From positions 1 to 64,000 of the forward strand of contig JAVLUZ010000745.1 of the NCBI GenBank assembly GCA_036768485.1: a DNA stretch of 64,000 bases. The letters run 5' to 3'. Shown here piece after piece: positions 26,501 to 36,121 of the stretch. Each line of letters begins with the position of its first letter. Position 1 is the stretch's first letter. Source of the stretch: Mermis nigrescens. Taxonomy: Eukaryota; Nematoda; Enoplea; Mermithida; Mermithidae. The notes under the pieces are model-generated. The model had not been told where the DNA came from, did not search any database, and saw only the letters and a list, made by a program, of their open reading frames with translations. Position numbers and translations under genes: made by a program.

Positions 26501-29118
26501 CTCAGGTATGAGCGGCATTAAAAGTCGTCAAAAGAAACAAAAGTTTGTAAAATATAGGCCTGCCCTGCACGTTTATCCGGTTTGTGCAGCGGGATCTGTT
26601 GATGAATAATTCTTGGTCGTCAGCGATCATTATTTCTCAAATTTTTTTAGCGCTGCGCGCTAGATTATACATGTAAATGATATTTATTTACTTTCTTGGT
26701 GACACAAAAGTCATACATTTGCTCAGAAAATAGGTTTTAGAACGATTTCAAGAGGAAAAACAGCTTTTCCAGCCAGTGGCGGATCTAGGATTTTCCTAGG
26801 GGGCGGTATCCCAACTATTCCAAAAACAGTCCAAAATAGGTCCGAAAATTTGCCCTAAACGCGCCAAATAGCGTTTTTTCGGCGTCTTACATCGTATACT
26901 TTTACATGAAATCACTTTTGACGCAATATTTCTTTAAAAACATTTTAAAATTTTTGACAATTTTGTGCGAAAAAACTATTAAATTTCTTTTATTTGATGC
27001 GAAACATCGAAATTTTCAATTGAAAATAGGAGAAAACTATGCAAAATAGAACAGAAAATGGCTTCCAGGTCGCCAAGAAAGTTGATAATTGTCATTGATA
27101 GATATCGTCCGGCGCGTAGCGCCGGAAAAATTCGAGAAATTATGGTTACTGACGGCCAAAAATCATTGCAAATAGCATATCCATTCTTTATCTCGCCAAA
27201 TATTTTTGGCCAATGGGGGGGCGGCCGCTCCCCCCAGCCCCCTTAAATCCGCGCCTGTTTCCAGCGGAGCATTCTTCTATTTTCAAGCATTTTAAAAAAT
27301 TATCGATGTTACACGTCAAATGCTATTAATGCGGGGCTTAGAGCAGTAATCGAAGCAACATTATTCCTCTTCGATTACGCATTTTTTCCGGCGCTTAACG
27401 TCCAGATATTCTCTAAACTCTAAGAATCTTATGATTCTTCTAAGCGGAATTGACGACAACTCCAAAATTTTTTGAAAAAGAGGTTGTACAGTTGGCAATG
27501 AAGGTCCAAAAAACGCTGTTTGCACATGGAGGGCATACTTTTGGGCACATTCTAGACTGTTTTTGGAAAATGTATCATACCGCCTCCCATCCTTATGAAA
27601 ATCCTAGATCCGCCCCTGCAGCATATATTTTCAACAAAGGATGCCTTTTCAACAAAGGATGCCTCTATACGAGGGTTGTTAATTAAGTTCGTTTTAGCTG
27701 TCTAATAAGTTTTTTCTATCATACTTATCAACACGCGGTTTTTTGCTCGTCATTCTGCAAGTTCTGCTTGTGAACAATTTGCGGTAGAGTACAAGCCATT
27801 GGTAGCTTACAAAATAAAGTTCAATTCTGGGGGAGGGTGCAAGATTTTTCAAAGGCCAAAAAATTGCCTTAAAAATGATGGTATGGCGAAAAACACCATT
27901 TTTCGGCGTTTCTCATCGAGCACTATCCATTGGCATCAAAAAAATGCGAAAAAAAACGAAAAAAAATTTCAATAATTGAATTCTGGGGGGTATTTTGATT
28001 TCTGGGGGTATTTTTGTTTCTCGGGGGGGGGTGTGCACACCTCCAAACCCCCTCCCACCCCCAGGTGTGCGGCTAACCCCTCCACTAGATCGGCCTTGCT
28101 GTGCACCTATGACCGCATGCAGTTCAAACGTTTTTTGCATATGTAAGAATTGCTAAATGGTAATTTGTGGAAATTTTAACGCTATACAATTTAAAAGTGT
28201 TGTTCTTTACCAAATTTCTTGTTGCTCTTCCCTAAAGCCCGCTAGAGATGGCGCTTGAGCCCGCCACCTCAGGTCATTCAGTTTTAAAAGAGAGGACTTC
28301 GCTCACAGCTTCATACTTAGAGTAATTTGCAGCATTTTTTAGCCTAAGCTTGTGGCATTGTCAGAATTATTTTGTGCGAATTTGGTAATTTTCTGTTCTG
28401 CCAGTTTTTGTTTCACAAATCTACAAATTTGTTTATGACTAAGTTTCCTGATGCTTTGCGCCATTTATGATTTCTGGAGCATTATCCAATTAGAAGACTA
28501 TAAATTCTACTTATAAGCAGCAAAATTTCAAAACTTTCTGGCGCTTTGTGGTCCTGCACTAAAACTGTTTTTCTGTATTTTTGATCGTCAGAAACCCTAA
28601 AATTGTCTCACGATGTACCAAAGGCTGATTCAATGAATAAACATGTTGTTCTATTATATCAAAGCATCTAATGCAAAAGCGTATTAAAAATTTTGTGTGT
28701 GTGTGCCCACTGTAAGCAAAAGTTTTGGCTATGCCTTTTGAATTTTTCAAAAAGTATATCGTTCCTCTTTCGCATTTCTTGTCATGCTAATGGCTAGCGT
28801 TGATGATAAATGTCGAAAAATGATAATTTTTGTGTTGCTGATATAAATTTTTTTCCTACTGTTTTGTCTTTGGAAAACTTTGAACCTCAGGAGTTATCTG
28901 TTTAACGGGCCTATAATATTGGCGTCAAAAATATAGAAATGGAGGCGGTCGCATTTTCAGCCATGTGCGTTCGAGCTGGCTTCAAATGTAGCGTTGTATG
29001 CGTCACATTGGTCAATAGATTACTGACTGACCAATTAACAAGCGAACCAGCCGTGCTGAAGTCTTGGGAGGAGAGACCTTGCAAAGTTCTTCTTAGATTT
29101 GTCATTGAAAACCTGTGA
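11284..29118 (+). CDS. UPP: Uridine phosphorylase, host gene in four exons
   Basis: Cleaves uridine to uracil and ribose-1-phosphate in the cytosolic pyrimidine salvage pathway. Exons 11284-11587, 18217-18395, 25974-26198 and about 28909-29118 join in phase to about 305 codons, close to the roughly 310 residues of animal UPP1. The protein shows the family landmarks in order: YHFGMSTKTHDF, FGDVRFVCCGGSANRMK, IRIGTSGGLGVEPGT, DDFYEAQGRLDGAFC and GVKNIEMEAVAFSAMC. No stop interrupts the exons, although the introns (6.6, 7.6 and 2.7 kb) are full of transposons, so the gene looks constrained. The first three exons have GT donors, and exons 2 and 3 have AG acceptors. The last exon has no visible AG at the expected junction. 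An upstream 5' UTR exon is possible but not seen. Confidence 0.9.
11931..12737. mobile_element. hAT-type MITE in uridine phosphorylase intron 1
   Basis: Inverted ends CAGGCCCGTATCCAGG and CCTGGATACGGGCCTG, with the exact duplication TATACGAG (11923-11930, 12738-12745). The interior has three degenerate copies of a roughly 100-bp unit ending in GGCGCGAAGCGCCGGAAAA-like palindromes. Confidence 0.95.
13484..13645 (+). mobile_element. Short family A relative
   Basis: CATACATGGGCATCAACG to CCACGCCTGTGTG, with near-duplication GTCAAAAC/GTTCAAAAC. It contains a small run of CAGC repeats. Confidence 0.6.
14024..16430 (+). pseudogene. Harbinger transposase (HARBI1-like DDE nuclease), two exons, broken
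   Basis: Exon 1 is 14024-14248 (75 codons) and ends at donor GTGAGT. Exon 2 starts at 15613 in phase 0 with a helix-turn-helix-like segment (NISQPTVS). The nuclease core follows, with the three acidic residues in their usual settings: GAIDCTHI, SAHDSRIL and AIERTFGIWK, plus LGDRGY. An in-frame TGA lies at 14156-14158 and another at 15700-15702, both where arginine is expected. A frameshift near 16255 moves the conserved VIVACAVLYNLARS tail into another frame, ending at TAA 16428-16430. The family cuts and joins the element with its Myb-like partner; this copy cannot. Confidence 0.9.
14299..16754 (-). pseudogene. Harbinger Myb/SANT-like DNA-binding protein, three exons
   Basis: Exon 1 is 16518-16754, starting MNSPKSRDRD. 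It has a SANT/MADF-type domain with FNAEELEFLLECVVE and RSNEELLIRWKNMK, and ends at a GTGAAT donor in phase 0. Exon 2 starts at 14926 after TTTTCAG with LAKKVLGEYKRSQ and the typical proline/glycine stretch (TGGGPEPKPP). Exon 3, about 14640-14299, encodes a glutamate/lysine-rich coiled-coil tail (KEHKARLELIEMQK) with one in-frame TAA (14566-14568). The family directs the nuclease to element ends. The exons interleave with those of the transposase on the other strand. The exon 2/3 junction is not certain. Confidence 0.82.
14959..15568. mobile_element. hAT-type MITE nested in the Harbinger element
   Basis: Inverted ends CAGGGCCGTGCTTAGGGGG and CCCCCTTAAGCACGGCCCTG, flanked by an exact 8-bp duplication AATCGGTG (14951-14958 and 15569-15576). 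It is 610 bp with no coding capacity. It lies in an intron of both Harbinger genes. Confidence 0.95.
17329..17610 (+). pseudogene. Second Harbinger-like N-terminal fragment
   Basis: Two overlapping frames read LFRAPLVRK and FRPRISFDRIPSENVSRFRL, followed in another frame by a stretch like the LSP..Q.LLALRF.ATGSFL region of Harbinger nucleases. No catalytic part follows. It lies just outside the right end of the complete Harbinger element and has a different sequence, so it is a separate relic. The assignment rests on short motifs only. Confidence 0.4.
17732..18002 (+). mobile_element. Family A MITE in uridine phosphorylase intron 1
   Basis: CATACGTGGGCAGC to CGCTCAGGTGTG, with the exact duplication GTTGTGAT (17724-17731, 18003-18010). 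It lies 214 bp upstream of exon 2. Confidence 0.95.
18217..18395 (+). CDS. UPP: Uridine phosphorylase exon 2 (residues 102-161)
   Basis: The acceptor AG at 18215-18216 completes the split Gly codon, and the exon continues IPSMSILLHEMFKL. It carries the phosphate-site segment IRIGTSGGLGVEPGT. It ends in phase 0 at GAG followed by the strong donor GTAAGA (18396). Confidence 0.9.
19011..19172 (+). mobile_element. Short family A variant
   Basis: CATACACGGGGGGCAGC body with the GTCTACAGTAATCTGCGGGG motif, ending CGCCATGTGTG. The flanks GTTACAGA/GTTACTGA fit an eroded 8-bp duplication. Same subfamily as 35097-35241. Confidence 0.65.
19353..19845 (+). mobile_element. Family A MITE carrying a second family A MITE
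   Basis: The outer copy starts CATAGGTGGGCGGCACC and ends TGCCCAGGTATG with duplication GTGCTAAC. Its G-rich tail is interrupted by another copy at 19555-19813. Confidence 0.93.
19555..19813 (+). mobile_element. Family A MITE nested in a family A MITE
   Basis: CATAGGTGGGCAGCACC to CGCCCATGCGTG. The 8-bp duplication CCCCCAAC (19547-19554, 19814-19821) comes from the host copy's own tail. Confidence 0.93.
20043..20310 (+). mobile_element. Family A start fused to a long-inverted-repeat arm
   Basis: CATACATGGGCAGCAAGA to TTCTGGGG is a family A 5' end only. From about 20100 the sequence matches the right arm of the 58058-58711 element family (GGCCGCAGAATATACTTCGA). Confidence 0.55.
20580..22400. 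repeat. Degenerate array with recurring GTGTAAAGTTTACACT
   Basis: A palindrome-like motif GTGTAAAGTTTACACT recurs in roughly 130-190-bp units that also share GAGCGTTGGAAAA, TTACGAATCTGACTAAA and CTTTACACCCAGTAGTTG. A family B MITE (21168-21368) lies inside. No gene seen. Confidence 0.6.
21168..21368 (+). mobile_element. Family B hAT-type MITE
   Basis: CAGTGACGGATCCAGGATTT to AAATCCGCCCCTG. The flanks CCTTTTTG/CTTTTTTG fit an 8-bp duplication with one change. Confidence 0.8.
22556..22734 (+). mobile_element. Family B hAT-type MITE
   Basis: CAGTGGCGGATACAGGATTT to AAATCCGCCCCTG, 179 bp, with the exact duplication GGTACTAG (22548-22555, 22735-22742). Confidence 0.95.
22737..23320. mobile_element. 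Diverged long-inverted-repeat element, right end lost
   Basis: The left arm from 22737 (CTAGCAAAGAAAAAAACTCC) is like the 58058-58711 element. The inner part of its right arm recurs inverted at about 23230-23310 (GGCCGCAGATTATACTT). The outer right arm is missing where a family A copy begins. Confidence 0.55.
23340..23586 (-). mobile_element. Family A MITE, diverged
   Basis: Family body on minus, ending GGTGCTGCTACGTG. The left terminus is degraded. Confidence 0.7.
24053..24243 (+). mobile_element. Family A MITE, 3'-truncated
   Basis: CATAGGTGAGCGGCACC through the family body to GAATTCTGAGGGG. The tail is missing. Confidence 0.8.
24395..24866 (+). mobile_element. Family B MITE, longer variant
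   Basis: AGTGGCGGATCCAGGATTTT at the left and CTGAATTCGCCCTTG at the right, with an interior like that of 26774-27257. No clear duplication. Confidence 0.6.
25509..25680. mobile_element. Small MITE, CAGGCACGTAGCT ends
   Basis: Inverted ends CAGGCACGTAGCTGG and CATAGCTACGTGCCTG. The flanks ATTCTTGG/ATTCTCGA suggest an eroded 8-bp duplication, so hAT-like. Confidence 0.75.
25690..25922 (+). mobile_element. 3' fragment of a family B element
   Basis: Interior AACCAAAAATCATTGCAGAT and end CTTAAATCCGTCCCTG match the 26774-27257 element. It ends 50 bp before uridine phosphorylase exon 3. Confidence 0.55.
25974..26198 (+). CDS. UPP: Uridine phosphorylase exon 3 (residues 162-236)
   Basis: The acceptor is the AG at 25972-25973, then phase 0 coding with FVVGKRVRYAPKFDARLV, GKTMSCDDFYEAQGRLDGA and EKVAFLQR. 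It ends at CGG before the donor GTGAGT. The alignment with animal UPP1 continues without gap from the previous exon. Confidence 0.9.
26267..26510 (+). mobile_element. Family A MITE
   Basis: CATAGGTGGGCGGCACC to CGCTCAGGTATG, flanks ATTGGCAT/AGCGGCAT. It lies 68 bp after uridine phosphorylase exon 3. Confidence 0.88.
26774..27257 (+). mobile_element. Family B MITE, 484 bp
   Basis: CAGTGGCGGATCTAGG to AAATCCGCGCCTG, with the exact duplication TTTCCAGC (26766-26773, 27258-27265). It contains a GGCGCGTAGCGCC palindrome. Confidence 0.94.
27823..28062 (+). mobile_element. Family A MITE, 5' end degraded
   Basis: TTCTGGGGGAGGGTGCAAG body through to CCCAGGTGTG. The left terminus is unrecognisable. 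Confidence 0.75.
28909..29118 (+). CDS. UPP: Uridine phosphorylase exon 4 (C-terminus)
   Basis: Encodes AYNIGVKNIEMEAVAFSAMC, then CVTLVNRLLTDQL, and ends at TGA 29116-29118. Homology continues exactly from the previous exon if the exon starts at 28909. The bases before it are CGG, not AG. The nearest good acceptor, CAG at 28888-28890, would bring in an in-frame TAA (28903-28905). The start is therefore set by homology, not by a splice site. Confidence 0.8.
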   Translation, partial: AYNIGVKNIEMEAVAFSAMCVRAGFKCSVVCVTLVNRLLTDQLTSEPAVLKSWEERPCKVLLRFVIENL

Positions 29119-29454
29119 GAACGTTAAACGTGAAATAAGTAAAGACATTTTTGTATCATTTTGAATGTTTATGCTTGTACATATGCAGACGTGCGCATAT
29201 TCTGTATGTACTACATACGTGTTCGTTCCTGCTGTTTTTTCTATTATTTTTGTACTTTTCTGGTATCACCTGAATTATATGTCTTAGGGTGAAGTATTTT
29301 AAGTAAATATGTAAGGAAAAAAGTTCAGTTGGCTTTATTGGACACTTAGGAGGGTTCCTTGGAATTCGCGTTTACTAGGAGTTTTATACCTTAGATATGC
29401 ATTGTTCATTTCTATATAGATACCTGCCTTCCCTATAGATATAGGTACGGATGC

Positions 29455-29560
29455 ACACATGCATAGCGAAAAACATTTGGCTAGCCAGGACTCGAACCTG
29501 GGCTTCCTGGTTAGCGGCCAAGCATGCTTCCAAGTACACGTTGACGGTATCTCAAGCTGT
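29455..29560 (-). mobile_element. tRNA-like (SINE-type) segment
   Basis: On minus it reads CTTGGCCGCTAACCAGGAAG, then CCCAGGTTCGAGTCCTGG, like the anticodon and T arms of a tRNA with a good B box. The D-arm/A box side is poor, so this is a SINE or tRNA remnant, not a functional tRNA. Confidence 0.45.
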
Positions 29561-30529
29561 AGGCAATAATCAGGGGCTTGCTTAAGTGTCAGTGCGAACA
29601 TTACATGAAATATTAATCTTCCAGAAGTGATACACAACATTAGGTAAAACACAGAAGCATGATAAAATAGCGACTTAACAAAAGAACAAAACACTGCTGG
29701 GTAGCCTTATAAAACTAAGTTATTTTTCAAAAAAATCTCAATTGGAACTAAGTTCTTGCCTAAAATATACACCCTTAAATCATGTAAAAGGAGTGGATAA
29801 GCCAATGAGGGTAAAGAGCGCAAAGCATCTAAGTTTTTTAGCATGAGTGGGACAGGAGGCCAAGGGTGGCGTGCTCAAGCATGCATTTCCGTCCATGGAT
29901 CACGACAAGTTTGAAAAACAGAGCCCTTTACAGTTAAAATTTGTACATAATTGGCCGAATGTTGTCTTTGCGCGCTCTCAAGCTAGAAACTAAAAAATTC
30001 ATCAACTCAGTCATACATGTATATTATTTTCATGTGTTTTTGTAAACTACAGCAACTGGTTTAAGGCAGTCAAAAATGACCTAATTATTATTTAGTTGAA
30101 CCTAAAATCATATTGGCCTTTTAAATAATTTCATTTGAACCTAAACTAGAACTCTTGTCTCTATTGGCAGTTGACAGAAAAATTTTTTTACATAGTTTAG
30201 CTTAGAAAACTATTCAGAGTACCTAAATGACAAGTATAGGGATAATTAAATGAATTTAAGCAACGTATCAAAATTTTGGAGCTTTTGACTTAAAAAAATG
30301 CGAAACACTTGACACCAGAAGATACGCGAAAGGATTAACTGCACAAAATAACATTCGGAAATGGCGAAATCGAAACAATGGTAAAACATGAAAACAGAAA
30401 TGCTTGAAGTACTGGGACCGGGTTCCATAAGTAGGACCCATCAGGGTCCATACAACCACACATGGACATAAGCCGGTCTTCCCATTGATACTACTATTCC
30501 ATTTTTTGGTTGATTGTCCTTTCACAAAG

Positions 30530-30640
30530 TGATTGCTTGTTTGGCTGATTTTTCGTTTAGTGATTGAATGGTCAATTAATCCTTGTTTGATTGATTATCA
30601 ATTATTAATTGATTGTCGTTGATTGATTGGATGATTAATT
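30530..30640. repeat. Degenerate GATT/ATTG repeat
   Basis: Low-complexity stretch of TTGATTGATT-like units. Confidence 0.6.
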
Positions 30641-31408
30641 AGTTCCTTTCGATATATTTTACTAGTTTCAAATTTCCTTTTTCTTATTTATGGACTGATT
30701 GTGGTTTTATAATCATTTTTGTGTATTCTATCATTTTTCTTCAATTTGTTTAGCTTTTTGCTAAAATTTTTTATTGATACTTGCAGGTCTTACCCCCGCA
30801 TGGATGCCAGGTTGAATAAGTTTATGCGGTTTTTTCATGTAAGGACGCACCCCAACCCCGTTTTCTACTAATTTCCTCCCAATCAAGGTTTTTTTATGGC
30901 CCACGAACAGGCTCTCCAAAATTTGCGTATCATGTATGCTACATCCCCTTCCCATTCGGGGGTTCTCCATCCCGAGCGTTATTCTAAGTGCCGGAAGTGG
31001 GGTCTCTTATGCAGGATCCGTCAGATAAATTACCCTCAACCCCATCTCAGACAAAATTTCTCCCACTGAAGGATAGTTTCAGGCTATGCACGTGTGCATA
31101 TGGGTCAGAGGTACTTCGATTTTTCTGTTGTACTGCGCCTATTCGTTTTGTCTCTCATGTCTGTGTTTCAAGCAGTTTTTGATGTCTTCGCCGTGTATGC
31201 ATGAGCTAAGATTGTTCGGGCTACTCTTTGCCCTTAACGTGCAAAATAGCATTTTTCGGCATTTTGCTCTGACTGATTTTATTTCAAATCGCTTTGCAAC
31301 ATTTTTTCAAAAAAGTTTAAAATTTTTAACAATCTTGTGCAACAAAGGCATTGAATTTTTTTTGCTTTAGCAAAAGCCTGGCGCCAAGCGCCGTGAGATT
31401 TGTGAATT

Positions 31409-31947
31409 CAGGCTAGGGCAGCAAGAAAATTCTGGGAGGGGGGGTGTGCAAGATTTTTTGAAGGTCAAAAAATGGCCTTAAAAATGGTGGTATGGCGATA
31501 AAAACACCATTTTTCGACGTTTCTCATCAAGCACTATCCATTGGCATCAAAAAATTGCGAAAAAAACGAAAAACATTTTCAAAAATTGAATTCTGGGGGG
31601 GGTATTTTGATTTCTGGGGGGGGTATTTTGGTTTCTGAGGGGGGTGCATACCACACCTGGGCGTGGGGGGGTTGGGGGTATGCATCCCCCCAGAAACCAA
31701 AATACCCCCCCCCCAGAAATCAAAATACCCCCCCCCAGATTCAATTTTTGAAAATTTTTTCTTTTTTTTCGCAATTTTTTGATGCCAATGGATAGTGCTT
31801 GATGAGAAACGTCGAAAATGGTGTTTTTATCGCCATACCACCATTTTTAAGGCCATTTTTCGACCTTCAAAAAATCTTGCACCCCCCAGAATTTTCTTGC
31901 TGCCCACGTATGGTGCATACCCCCCGAACCCCCCACGCCCAGGTGTG
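31409..31947 (+). mobile_element. Family A MITE carrying an inverted family A MITE
   Basis: The outer copy begins near CAGGCTAGGGCAGCAAG and resumes after the inner copy with GTGCATACCCCC to CGCCCAGGTGTG. Confidence 0.88.
31652..31912 (-). mobile_element. Nested inverted family A MITE
   Basis: CACACCTGGGCGTGGGG to TGCCCACGTATG, with the exact duplication GTGCATAC (31644-31651, 31913-31920) made from the outer copy's tail. The two copies in opposite orientation form a roughly 500-bp palindrome. Confidence 0.94.
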
Positions 31948-34189
31948 CACACCATTCCCAACAAAAGCAGGATGTAAGATATTATGTATTATTGGATACT
32001 CCGTTTCTACTTCCTAAAACTACCCACCAGAGAAATTTTGTTTGAAGCCGGACTGGATTAGTTTTCTGTTATTGAAAAATGTTGGATTAACAACAGAATT
32101 CAGTGTAAATGGACGCCATTAACTTTGTTGAATAAAGTGAACGAGCTTAAGTAGAGTAAATTATGCTTAACTTTTGTCGCGCAAATCATGTTTAGTGCTT
32201 CCAAATTCTGTTATTCCAACACGGCTTTTGCTGTGCTACGCAGGTGCATGCCCCTGACAAGATTGACACGTCGTTTTCACTGAAGGAGATTGCAGCCTGA
32301 CCCAAGCGAATTAGGAAGCTGAGCAATAATTCAAATGAAAGAGCACAAAATCATCTAACTGTTTTGCTATAAACTAATGAATTCGGTTAAAACAGTCAAC
32401 AGAAATGTTTGAAAAACCGGATTTCTACGATGTACCCTAAAAAACGCGCAAATTGGGGCCTTCAAACGTAAATAACTTTACGAATTTCTAAGATATAAGC
32501 GTGGAACCTTGCAAAATAGTTGAATTTCGAAATGTGCTATCCAGAAAGTATAAGTTTTAGGTATAACAGTACTATGTGGTTCTTTCTGCAATCTCAAAAA
32601 ACCTCTAATTTGAGGTGGAAATCTTCAATAGTTGTTGACTTTTCACGAATTTCTCCAAGTTTTCTGCGTTTAAATTAGTTTTTTTCTATTTTTATGTAAC
32701 AAATAAGGTATATGAATGCTCATAGAATGCTGAGTGTAATAAGCACAAATTTGTCATAATATATGCATTTTGTGCACAATTATTAGCTTAGGAACAATAA
32801 TTTATACAGTTTAGAGTGAAAGCAATGTGTCGAGTGAATCCTAAACAACTTCCGCTACACTCTAAGCCCAAGAAGGTTGATACATCCAACACAACTTTTG
32901 CTGCACTGGAAAGGTGAACACCATACGTGGGCAGCAAGAAAATTCTGAGAGGAGGGGGTACAAGATTTTTCAAAGGTCAAAAATGGCCCTAAAAATGGTG
33001 GTATGGCGAAGAAAACACCATTTTTCGACGTTTCTCATCGAGCACCATCCATTGGCATCAAAAAATTGCGAAAAAAACGAAAAAAATTTCGAACATTGAA
33101 TTCTGGGGGGAGTATTTTAGTTTCTCGGGGGGTGCATCATACCCCCAAACCCCCACGCCCAGGTGTGGTGAACACGATCTGAATAAAGTGGGGGTGATCC
33201 TACCAACATCCAAATAGCCTTATAGGCATAGGTGCTGCCACCGCCTAATAAGGCTGAAAAAATTCTTCCATGTTTATGCCTAGGTGTGACACATGCTGTC
33301 TCATGGTAATACAAATCTATCTAATAGCACGAGCACAGCGCCAATTTTCCTAACGCATGCACTACGGCCAGTTTTTTGCAGTAAATCCTACACAATTTTC
33401 GTTTAGTATTAAGTCAACTTTAAATGGTTAATTGAACAAAATGTACGCTACACAACACCCTTGAGTAAATTCAACACAGTAAAAGTTGGGCTAAACAACT
33501 TTTGTTGTGTACATCCTACATTATTCCTTAGTACTTTTACTAACTTTGTAGTTTTAATCCAACAAAAGGGGCGGCTTTGCCACTCATAACCCAACAAAGC
33601 TGTGTTCACGGACTTTTTACTCAATTTTGCTGTGTAAATGCAACAATTCGTTTTTACAGTGTTCACCATGATGTGTCTTACTTGCGGAACCCGGTTCCGA
33701 GACTGGCCATTTCCGTTTCTCGAATTTTATCCAGCCCTGATTGAAATTGTGTGAAGAGAAAAATTAGATTTGACCCAATAAAACGCACTAAACTGATTAA
33801 ATTCTGAGCAATTTCGGAATTTTACCATAACAAACATGAAAAAATCTCTGAATTCGTGCAAGGCCCAAACATTTTTTGCTTTTGCGCTTTTTTATAAAAA
33901 TTTCTTGATCTGATTGTGCCCTTGTCAACACCCTTGGAGCAAAGCAAGGAAGAAATGCTTAACTTTATAATGTGATGTGAAAGATTGCGGACAAAAGACA
34001 TGAAGAAGGAAGTACTTATAATGTCATCATACCTTACATTTAGGCTCCTTAATCAGATTGAAGCAAACTTATAATTGAATGGAAGGAACCGAAGAGACTG
34101 AACATGGAGAGGAACGATAAGGCAGAAAACATAGAATCCCATAGGCCAAACGCATGCTGTAAAATACACGAAGTAAATTAGCAACGAAC
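31948..34189. other. Intergenic stretch
   Basis: Apart from the MITE at 32922-33167, AT-rich DNA. 33425-33665 repeats words such as CAACACAACTTTTG and CAACTTTTGTTGTGT, probably an old repeat. No gene seen. Confidence 0.4.
32922..33167 (+). mobile_element. Family A MITE
   Basis: CATACGTGGGCAGC to CGCCCAGGTGTG, exact duplication GTGAACAC on both sides. Confidence 0.95.
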
Positions 34190-34960
34190 GCAATATCTCA
34201 AAACCCTATTTTTCTCTTTTAACGCAATAGTTCTTGATCTGGGATCGTTTAAGAGTAAAGGGTTCGAGACGAAAAACAAAATTTCTTCAGCTACTCCGCT
34301 AAGTAGACGGAATATGCTAATTATGCTTAAAATGTGCCCTGACCTTAGCGTTACAGATACTAGCTTATTTTGTTTCTTTACACCCAATATCGTGTTATTA
34401 GCACAAGTGTAAAGTTTACACTGAGAAGCACTTTTTCGCCCATTGCATTGGGTATCAAACAATTTGCGAAGGGCGAATTTTTTCTAAAATGTTGCCCTTG
34501 AGTTGTAGATTACGAATCTGACCTTAAAATTTCTTTACATTCTAACAATTGTTGCACAAAAGTGTAAAGTATGTGTACGGTTTTTTACTGCTGGCGTGTC
34601 CTGAAGCTTATCTAACTCAATTTTGGTTTCTGTGCAGTCCAATTGGTTTTATAATGTAGATGGTTACAATATCTCAAATCGTAAATTTTATTTCTCTTTA
34701 ACGCAATATTTCTTGATCTGTGATCGGTATAGTGTAATGGGTTCGAGACGAAAAAAGAAACTTCTTCAGCTACTCCGCTAAGTATGCGGAACATGCTGAT
34801 TATGCTTAAAATATGCTAGCGTTACAGATCCTTGTTTATTTTGTTTCTATACACCCAATATTGCGTTATTAGCACAAGTGTAAAGCTTACGTTGAGAAGC
34901 ACAATTTGCGGAGGGCCAATTTAAAAAAATGTTGCATCTACGTTGTTGATTACGAATCTG
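34190..34960. repeat. Direct duplication, about 480-bp offset
   Basis: Two diverged copies (about 34190-34560 and 34670-34960) share TTCTTGATCTG, GGGTTCGAGACGAAAAA, TTCAGCTACTCCGCTAAGTA and the GTGTAAAGTTTACACT-like motif, linking this to the 20.6-22.4 kb array. Confidence 0.7.
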
Positions 34961-35096
34961 ATAATTAATGTTAATGCCAAATTAATAGTCATAAATGCAG
35001 CGAAGAACATTTATGCGCCATCTTGCAAATTTCACTGCTTGTCATAATTCCTGTGTTAATCACTGTTCTTGTAATTAATCCTATCAGCGTTGGCCT

Positions 35097-35241
35097 CATA
35101 CATGGGCAGCAAGAAAATTCTAGGGGTTTCGGTGGGGTGGAATCGCCAAAAATGTTACTAAAAATAGAATTCTGGGGTCTACTGCAATCTGCGCGGGTTG
35201 TTAAACTTATGTTAAAATGTAAACACTCACGCCAAGGTGTG
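35097..35241 (+). mobile_element. Short family A variant
   Basis: CATACATGGGCAGCAAG to CGCCAAGGTGTG, 145 bp, exact duplication GTTGGCCT (35089-35096, 35242-35249). Confidence 0.93.
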
Positions 35242-35577
35242 GTTGGCCTAATGGTACGTTCTTTTGCCAATTTTCAAAAATAAGACCAAGCACATGCTCA
35301 TTATCCTTTGATCGATTACACACTTATTGTCTGTTTCATTTATCCGACAGCTTTTCCAGTGAATGTTTTCGGAGGCTACAATACCCTCTTCTTTCTTATT
35401 TACTGTAGGTCGCTAAATCTCACTGTAGCTACGTAGCAAAGAAGGGTTTTTCAATAGCATTTTTGCGGCATAATTTATTCTTGTCTTCCAGCAGATCAAT
35501 CAACTTACAGATAAAAATCGCGTATTGAGCTTGATACTTCAAACACAATAGGCCAAGATGTTAAGAAACGCAGCTAA

Positions 35578-35650
35578 CCCCCGCATAGCCCAGTGGTAAA
35601 ACGTCTGCTTGTCGTCAAAGCGACCCGGATTTGATCCCAGCCGATAGCTT
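35578..35650 (+). repeat. tRNA-like segment, copy 1
   Basis: CGCATAGCCCAGTGGTAAAA resembles a D arm with an A box, and CCGGATTTGATCCCAG is a weakened T arm. The acceptor stem does not pair, so it is not called as a tRNA gene. Confidence 0.55.
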
Positions 35651-36121
35651 TTTATTTAGCGCACTTACTACAGTATGTCCCAGCACTGATTAAATGTCTA
35701 AATTGAATTTATATGGGCGAATTAGTGCATTAAACATGGAATAATTCCAGCCACTCGCCCTCACTAAGCTGGTCTGCCAAATTACAGTAATTCGTCTTGT
35801 TTCGCTTACTGTAGCCTTTAAAAAATTTACTAAAAAGCTCTTGACTAAATGAAACAGACTTTATAGGTAAAGTAATACAGTATGTATAGTCTGCGAGCTT
35901 TTTCAGTAAATGTTTTCGGAGGCTACAGTAAATTTACTGTAGGTCGCTAGATCTCACTGTAGCTACGTAGCAAAGAAGGGTTTTTCAATTGCATTTTTTG
36001 CGGCATAATTAATTCTCGTCTTCCAACAGCTCAATCAACTTACAGATAAAATCACGCATTCAGCTTATCCTAAGTTGACACTTAAAACACAATAGACTAA
36101 GATGCTAAGAAACGCCGCGAA

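Larger units (their letters stand above)
29119..31408. other. Intergenic stretch after uridine phosphorylase
   Basis: Apart from the tRNA-like segment at 29455-29560 and the GATT repeat at 30530-30640 I see no feature. A polyadenylation signal for the gene is not clear. Confidence 0.4.

Noticed and set aside
31547..31795. Overlapping ORFs in both directions around 31.5-32 kb
   Set aside because: Translations of family A MITEs (runs such as GGGILISGGG), not proteins.
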